From Elusimicrobiota bacterium (GTDB taxonomy: Bacteria; Elusimicrobiota; Elusimicrobia; UBA1565; UBA9628): a stretch of 10,049 nt of DNA. The first letter of the stretch is position 1. Each line of letters starts with the position of its first letter. The notes beneath the pieces are model-generated. The model was not told where the DNA came from, made no database searches, and saw only the letters and a program-made list of their open reading frames with translations. The stretch covers positions 1-10,049 of the forward strand of contig JAQUNT010000043.1 of assembly GCA_028717525.1 (NCBI GenBank). Reading direction: 5' to 3'. Position numbers and translations under genes: made by a program. Below, in pieces: positions 5,830 to 10,049 of the stretch.

Positions 5830-7741
5830 AGCGGCCTGGCTGCTCGGCGCTATCTGGGCTCTTGGCCCTGTCGCGTCGTCGGCCCAGTCCCCGAGCACTG
5901 AGACCATCGGCTTCCTGGCCGAGGAGGCCAGGGTCGTCACGGCATCCCTCTCCCCGGAGCGCGCCTCGCGCGCTCCGGCCACGGTCTATGTGGTCACCGC
6001 CGAGGACATCCGCGCCTCAGGAGCGCAGACGCTCTGGGACGCGCTCCGCATGGTCCCCGGCGTCGACGCGATGACCGTGGACACGATGCAGGGGGCCGTC
6101 ATCATCCGCGGCCTCAACCGGGCCGGCAACAACCGGGTCCTGGTTCTTTTGGACGGCAGGACGGTCCTGGACAATTTCTATGATACCGTGAACTGGGAAG
6201 CCATTCCCGTGACCCTCGAGGAGATCGACCGCATCGAGATCATGGAAGGCCCGGGCTCGGTCCTGTACGGGAGCAATGCCGTCTCAGGAGTGATCAACAT
6301 CATCACCAAGGCGGGGGCGCAGCTGAAGGGAGGGCTGGTCTCCTACACCGGCGCGGAGAGGAACACGCATCTGGCGGCCGCCCTCTACGGCGACCGGCGC
6401 GGGAAACTGGACTACAGGCTGGGCACGGGACTGCATTCCGCCGATTCTTTCGCCGACGCCGGCCGTCTGGCCGGCAAGACCGGGAAATTCAACGCCGCCC
6501 TCGGCTACGACTTCTCCAAGGAGTCCCGCCTGGACGTCTCCGGCGGGGGGTCCAACGGCACGCGCCAGACGGCCAGTTCCTTCCAAGACTCCTCCTTCGG
6601 CTTTGCGCGGCTCGACTACCGGTTCCGGGACACGCGGCTGCGGACATTCTGGAACACCCAGCTGGTGGAATCCCGCAGTGGCGTCACCACCGCCTACGAG
6701 CGCGGGAATACCTACGATCTGAACATCCAACAGGGCCTGGCTCCCCATGCGGACCACCGCTTGACCGCGGGCGCCAGCCTCAGGAGGAACGAGAACAGCT
6801 CCGACCTGCTTTCGCCGGGGACGCCCGGGGAGAATCTCCTGGGCTTCTTCTTGGAGGAGCAATGGCGGCCTCGCGAGGGATGGACCTTCTGGGTCGGCGC
6901 CCGGGTCGACAAGCATCCCCTGACGGACTGGCTGCTCTCGCCGCGGGGCAGCATGGTCTGGGAGTTCCGGGAGCGGCAATCCCTGCGGTTCAGCGTGGGC
7001 AAGGCCTTCAGGAATCCCACCATCCTGGAAAGCTATCTGGAGACGGACCTGACCGTGCCGCCGAGCCCAGGCTACCCGTTCTCCATAAGGCTCATCTCAT
7101 CCAACAACAGGGATCTGAGCCCGGAGCAGATGCTGTTCTTCGAGCTGGCCTACGCCGCCCGTCTCGACAGGCTCAAGGTCCAGGCCGAAGCCTTCCACTA
7201 CCGGCTGAGCGACCAGATCGTAGGGGCGGTCAGCATCGGCTCCTTGGGAGGCGCCCCGCCGACCCTGCCGGTGACGCTGCGTCCCATGAACGGCGGGGAG
7301 ACCCGGGCTTACGGAGGAGAACTGGCCGCGGAGTTCGCGGCCGGCCCCTGGGCCAAGCTGTTCGCCAACTACTCGATCCAGGAACTCAAGGACGACCGGG
7401 CCTCGCTGCTCAACGACCGTTCCTCGCCGGAGAACAAGATCAACGCGGGCGCGCGCTTCCGGCGGGCAGGGCTGTCGGCCAGCTGCCAGGCCGATTGGGT
7501 CGACCGGACCTTCTGGAGGCAGAATGACGTCCTGTCCTCGACCGTGGTCATGGCCAAGACGCCGGCCTATTGGACGATCAACGCCAGATTGGGCTATTCC
7601 TTCCCCGGCCGCTGGGAAGGCCTGGAGGCGGCGGTCAGCGTCCTCAACCCGTTCCTCCCGGCCCGTGTCGAGATCCTGCGGGAGCAAGGCGGTGAGGCGA
7701 TCGGGAGCCGCTTGAGCGCGACCTTGAGCTACCGGTTCTAG
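5822..7741 (+). CDS. TonB-dependent outer-membrane receptor
   Basis: A 639-residue outer-membrane transporter that would take up a scarce ligand using TonB energy. The N-terminus is a signal peptide (MNRAAWLLGAIWALGPVASSA, cleavage near residue 21). Next comes a TonB-box-like stretch EARVVTAS (35-42, similar to the VVTA core in BtuB) and a plug domain (about 50-165) with APATVYVVTAEDIRASG, VPGVDAM, IIRGLN, VLVLLDGR and IEIMEGPGSVLYGSNAVSGV. The beta-barrel fills the rest and ends in LSYRF, the aromatic C-terminus needed for outer-membrane assembly. I chose the GTG at 5822 because GAGGTG lies 6 bases before it and the signal peptide begins there; the longer frame from ATG 5705 adds a non-signal segment lying inside the kinase gene. 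The gene overlaps the kinase stop by 8 bases. There is no N-terminal STN signalling domain, so it does not work like FecA. The substrate cannot be read from the sequence, and no tonB or exb gene is in the window. Confidence 0.94.
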   Translation: MNRAAWLLGAIWALGPVASSAQSPSTETIGFLAEEARVVTASLSPERASRAPATVYVVTAEDIRASGAQTLWDALRMVPGVDAMTVDTMQGAVIIRGLNRAGNNRVLVLLDGRTVLDNFYDTVNWEAIPVTLEEIDRIEIMEGPGSVLYGSNAVSGVINIITKAGAQLKGGLVSYTGAERNTHLAAALYGDRRGKLDYRLGTGLHSADSFADAGRLAGKTGKFNAALGYDFSKESRLDVSGGGSNGTRQTASSFQDSSFGFARLDYRFRDTRLRTFWNTQLVESRSGVTTAYERGNTYDLNIQQGLAPHADHRLTAGASLRRNENSSDLLSPGTPGENLLGFFLEEQWRPREGWTFWVGARVDKHPLTDWLLSPRGSMVWEFRERQSLRFSVGKAFRNPTILESYLETDLTVPPSPGYPFSIRLISSNNRDLSPEQMLFFELAYAARLDRLKVQAEAFHYRLSDQIVGAVSIGSLGGAPPTLPVTLRPMNGGETRAYGGELAAEFAAGPWAKLFANYSIQELKDDRASLLNDRSSPENKINAGARFRRAGLSASCQADWVDRTFWRQNDVLSSTVVMAKTPAYWTINARLGYSFPGRWEGLEAAVSVLNPFLPARVEILREQGGEAIGSRLSATLSYRF

Positions 7742-7752
7742 CCTGTGCACAA

Positions 7753-8622
7753 ATGAGAACGCTAGCCTTGATGGCGACTTTGCTGGGGGGCTCACTGCCG
7801 GCCGTGGTTCTGGCCCAGGAAGCGGCGGTCGTGACCGGCTCGGAACTGAGGCCGTACCAGGAGGCCGTGCAAGGCTTCCAGGCGGGCTTCGGCCGGCCCG
7901 TCGCCCAGCTGAAAGCCGGCTCCGGACTGCGCCTGCCTCCGGACGCGCGCGTGGTCGTCGCTTTCGGGGGCAAAGCGGCCCTGGCGCGCTATCCGGATGC
8001 CGTAGGCTTGGTGTACTGCATGGCCCCGGGCACGAGGATCGGGCCCGTGCGCAACGGAGGATTGCGCGTCAAGGTGCGCATGCATCCCCACCCGCGCGAC
8101 CTCCTGCGCCGGCTCCGCGAGATCCAGCCCGGCATGAAGACGCTGGTCATGCTCTGGGTCTCCGAGGACTACGCGAGCATCGCCGACGGCCTTAGGGAGG
8201 CGGCGGAGCCCTCGGACTTGAGGATCGTTTCCGAGAGGCTCTCCGGGCCAGACGACCTGCCCGAGGCTCTCCGGCGCATGCGCGCGAAGGCGGACGCCAT
8301 ATGGTTGCCTCTGGACCCCCGGCTTCTCAATGAAGACAATCTCGACTTGCTCAAGGAGTTCTCCTGGGCCAATGGGATCCCATTCTACACCGCCTCCGCG
8401 GATCTGCTGGAGCGGGGCGCGGCCGCCTCCGTCGGGTTCAGCTTCCATGACATCGGACATGCCGCGGCCCAGACCGCGCTCAAGATCCTCTCCAAGGAGG
8501 CGGTCGGGCCTGACGTCTTCCCGGATCGGATCCAGGTCGGGATCAATGAAGCCGCCGCCTCCAAAGTCGGGCTGCGCATCCCGGCCGAAGCGCTCAAGGG
8601 TGCCGACCGGCTACTGCCATGA
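7753..8622 (+). CDS. Periplasmic binding protein, ABC_sub_bind (TrpX-like) family
   Basis: A 289-residue periplasmic ligand-binding protein. The signal peptide is MRTLALMATLLGGSLPAVVLA, with cleavage near residue 21 and no lipobox Cys, so it should be soluble. The mature part resembles the ABC_sub_bind family (PF04392): RVVVAFGGKAALARYP for the first lobe, LREIQPGMKTLVMLW, then DAIWLPLDPRLLNEDNLDLL, NGIPFYTASADLLERGA, a DIGHAAAQTALKIL helix and INEAAASKVGLRIP near the end. Members are normally made with a permease and an ATPase, but neither is adjacent; the next gene is a sensor. It probably presents a ligand to that sensor rather than feeding an ABC importer. The ATG lies 11 bases after the receptor stop and has no clear ribosome binding site, so translation likely depends on coupling. 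The stop overlaps the next start by 4 bases. The ligand is unknown; characterised relatives bind aromatic amino acids, which is only a hint. Confidence 0.87.
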   Translation: MRTLALMATLLGGSLPAVVLAQEAAVVTGSELRPYQEAVQGFQAGFGRPVAQLKAGSGLRLPPDARVVVAFGGKAALARYPDAVGLVYCMAPGTRIGPVRNGGLRVKVRMHPHPRDLLRRLREIQPGMKTLVMLWVSEDYASIADGLREAAEPSDLRIVSERLSGPDDLPEALRRMRAKADAIWLPLDPRLLNEDNLDLLKEFSWANGIPFYTASADLLERGAAASVGFSFHDIGHAAAQTALKILSKEAVGPDVFPDRIQVGINEAAASKVGLRIPAEALKGADRLLP

Positions 8623-10049
8623 GACTCCGCGGCAAGCTTCTGCTCATCGTGCTCCCCACCGTTGCGGCCTCCATGACCTTGGTGGCTTTCTTCTCCAGGA
8701 ACATCGTGGGGGCCGCCCTGGTCCTGGAAGTCGCCGGGAAGAGCCAACTGCAGGCGAGGACCCTGGCGCAGTCTCCGGAGTTGGTCGCCGGGACGGCGGC
8801 GGGCCGGGAAGGCCTGATCCTGCCGCATCTGCTGGAAGCGGTGCGCGCCGGGGCCGTCTACGCGATGGTCCTGGAGCCGACGGGACGCGTGCTGGCTCAC
8901 AGCGATGTCGCCAGAAAGGGGCAGTCCCTCCCGGACGCTCCGGCCTGGGCGTCCGGGCGCCCCGGAGTTCCCCTCATCCGCCGGCTTTCCTGGCGCGGCC
9001 GGCCCGTATTGGAGGTCGCCCAGCCGATCTTCGCCTCGCGCGCCAAGTCCGGCGAGGAATTCGTGGTGTCGGGCGGAAAGGCGCCCGCTCCCATCCTCCT
9101 GGGCACGCTGCGTCTGGGCGCGCCGCTGCAGTCCGCCCTGGACACCTCGGCCATGATATCCCGGAGGATCTTCGCGGCGGTCGTCGCGGTCAATGTCCTG
9201 GTCCTGGGGGTGGTGCTCTGGCTCATGGCCAAGGTGCTCCGGCCGGTGCGGCTGCTGGCCGCGGCGGCGAACCGGGTCGGCGCCGGCGGCCTGGGCGAGA
9301 CGGTCCCCGTGCTGACCTCCGACGAGGTGGGAGAGCTGGCGCTCAATTTCAACCGCATGAGCACGAATCTGGCGCAGACCACGGTCTCCAGGAACACTTT
9401 GGATGGCATCCTCCACAACATGCTCGATGGCCTGCTGCTGGCCGATCTGGATGGGAGGATCCTCCGGATCAATCCCGCGGCCCTGAGGCTCCTGGGCGGA
9501 GCCGCGCAGGATTGGCTGGGCCAGCCGGTCGGCGACGCGTTCGCGGACAAAGGCTGGCTTGCCGCGCGCGGCGGGCTGTCCGGGCTGGCGGCCACAGGCT
9601 CCGGCCAGGAGCTCGAATCGGACTTGCGCAGCCGCACGGCGCGCCTAGTCCCGGCTCTTCTCGGCGTTTCGGCCCTCAAGGGGAAGGAAGGACAGGCGCA
9701 GGGCTACATCATCGCCTTCACGGACATCAGCGCGCGCAAAGAAAGCGAGGAGCAATCCCGACGGGCGTTCCGCTACGCCAGAAGCCTCATCGAGTCATCC
9801 CTGGACCCCCTCGTCACCATCAGCCCCGAGGGCCGGATCACGGACGCGAACGAGGCGACCATCAAGGTCACCGGAGTCGCCCGCAAGGATCTCATCGGCA
9901 CGGAGTTCTCGGACTTCTTCACCGAGCCGGAGAAGGCGCGGGCAGGCTATCAGCAGGTCTTCGCGCGGGGCTCCGTGACCGACTACCCCCTGACCATCCG
10001 GCACCAAGACGGCCGGCTCACGGACGTCCTCTACAACGCCTCGGTCTAC
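8619..10049 (+). CDS. Membrane sensor protein, Cache-like/HAMP/PAS/PAS, probable histidine kinase, cut by window edge
   Basis: The frame gives 477 residues before the right edge. Layout: first membrane helix (about 6-25), a periplasmic sensor region (about 26-182) with the Cache-like motif YAMVLEPTGRVLAHSDVARKG, a second membrane helix (about 183-204), HAMP (about 205-258, with LRPVRLL and DEVGELALNFNRMS), a first PAS (about 262-370, ending in the IIAFTDISARK segment) and a second S-box PAS (about 386 onward) with SLDPLVTISPEGRITDANEA and FTEPEKARAGYQ. The ATG overlaps the binding-protein stop (ATGA), so the two are translated together. Its role is probably to sense the loaded periplasmic protein, or the ligand itself, and pass the signal inward. 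The output domain is beyond the edge: a histidine kinase is most likely, but a GGDEF or other output is possible. Confidence 0.88.
   Translation, partial: MRLRGKLLLIVLPTVAASMTLVAFFSRNIVGAALVLEVAGKSQLQARTLAQSPELVAGTAAGREGLILPHLLEAVRAGAVYAMVLEPTGRVLAHSDVARKGQSLPDAPAWASGRPGVPLIRRLSWRGRPVLEVAQPIFASRAKSGEEFVVSGGKAPAPILLGTLRLGAPLQSALDTSAMISRRIFAAVVAVNVLVLGVVLWLMAKVLRPVRLLAAAANRVGAGGLGETVPVLTSDEVGELALNFNRMSTNLAQTTVSRNTLDGILHNMLDGLLLADLDGRILRINPAALRLLGGAAQDWLGQPVGDAFADKGWLAARGGLSGLAATGSGQELESDLRSRTARLVPALLGVSALKGKEGQAQGYIIAFTDISARKESEEQSRRAFRYARSLIESSLDPLVTISPEGRITDANEATIKVTGVARKDLIGTEFSDFFTEPEKARAGYQQVFARGSVTDYPLTIRHQDGRLTDVLYNASVY

Noticed and set aside
5110..5982. 290-codon open frame on the minus strand spanning the kinase-receptor junction
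   Set aside because: It crosses two well supported plus-strand genes and has no recognisable motif.
8385..9416. 343-codon open frame on the minus strand
   Set aside because: It lies opposite the binding-protein and sensor genes, is rich in Gln, Arg, Gly and His, and shows no domain signature. It is a shadow of the real genes.
1..10049. Mobile elements, CRISPR arrays, tRNA or rRNA genes
   Set aside because: No transposase-like frame, regularly spaced repeat array or RNA-gene signature was seen on either strand.

Overview
The window is a GC-rich, gene-dense piece of a bacterial chromosome, probably Gram-negative. A TonB-dependent outer-membrane receptor with a signal peptide and a C-terminal Phe, plus a periplasmic binding protein, imply an outer membrane. 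The phylum cannot be fixed from sequence reading alone; an uncultured GC-rich lineage such as Elusimicrobiota or a deltaproteobacterial group would fit, but this is a guess. I see no RNA genes, insertion sequences, CRISPR arrays or phage genes, and no gene-free stretch longer than about 220 bases.

Left part (1-2630), carbon and amino-acid metabolism. On the minus strand an aspartate aminotransferase-like gene (410-1627) overlaps by 4 bases the start of an ATP-type phosphoenolpyruvate carboxykinase gene (pckA), which runs off the left edge. Together they would convert aspartate to oxaloacetate and then to phosphoenolpyruvate. A LysR-family regulator (1743-2630) is divergent from this pair. The 115-base gap holds an extended -10 for the aminotransferase, a LysR-type T-N11-A dyad, and a -10 only 7 bases before the regulator's ATG.

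Middle (2643-3453). A secreted protein of unknown function lies on the minus strand, convergent with the LysR gene. A 217-base divergent gap then separates it from the signalling block and carries a promoter-like element for each side.

Right part (3454-10049), a plus-strand signalling and envelope block. It contains an OmpR-type response regulator; a soluble REC-PAS-histidine kinase; a TonB-dependent receptor; a periplasmic ABC_sub_bind-type binding protein with no permease or ATPase beside it; and a membrane sensor protein with a Cache-like periplasmic domain, HAMP and at least two PAS domains, cut by the right edge. The last four genes are joined by overlaps of 8 and 4 bases and one gap of 11 bases, so they form a single operon. 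The operon is preceded by a tandem GTTACAT repeat with a 10-base period, a recognisable sigma70-type promoter, and a strong hairpin that ends right at the first start codon. The likely logic, by inference, is that a ligand crosses the outer membrane through the receptor, is bound by the periplasmic protein and is reported to the membrane sensor. The signal would pass through the soluble kinase and/or response regulator, which may control the operon through the GTTACAT repeat.
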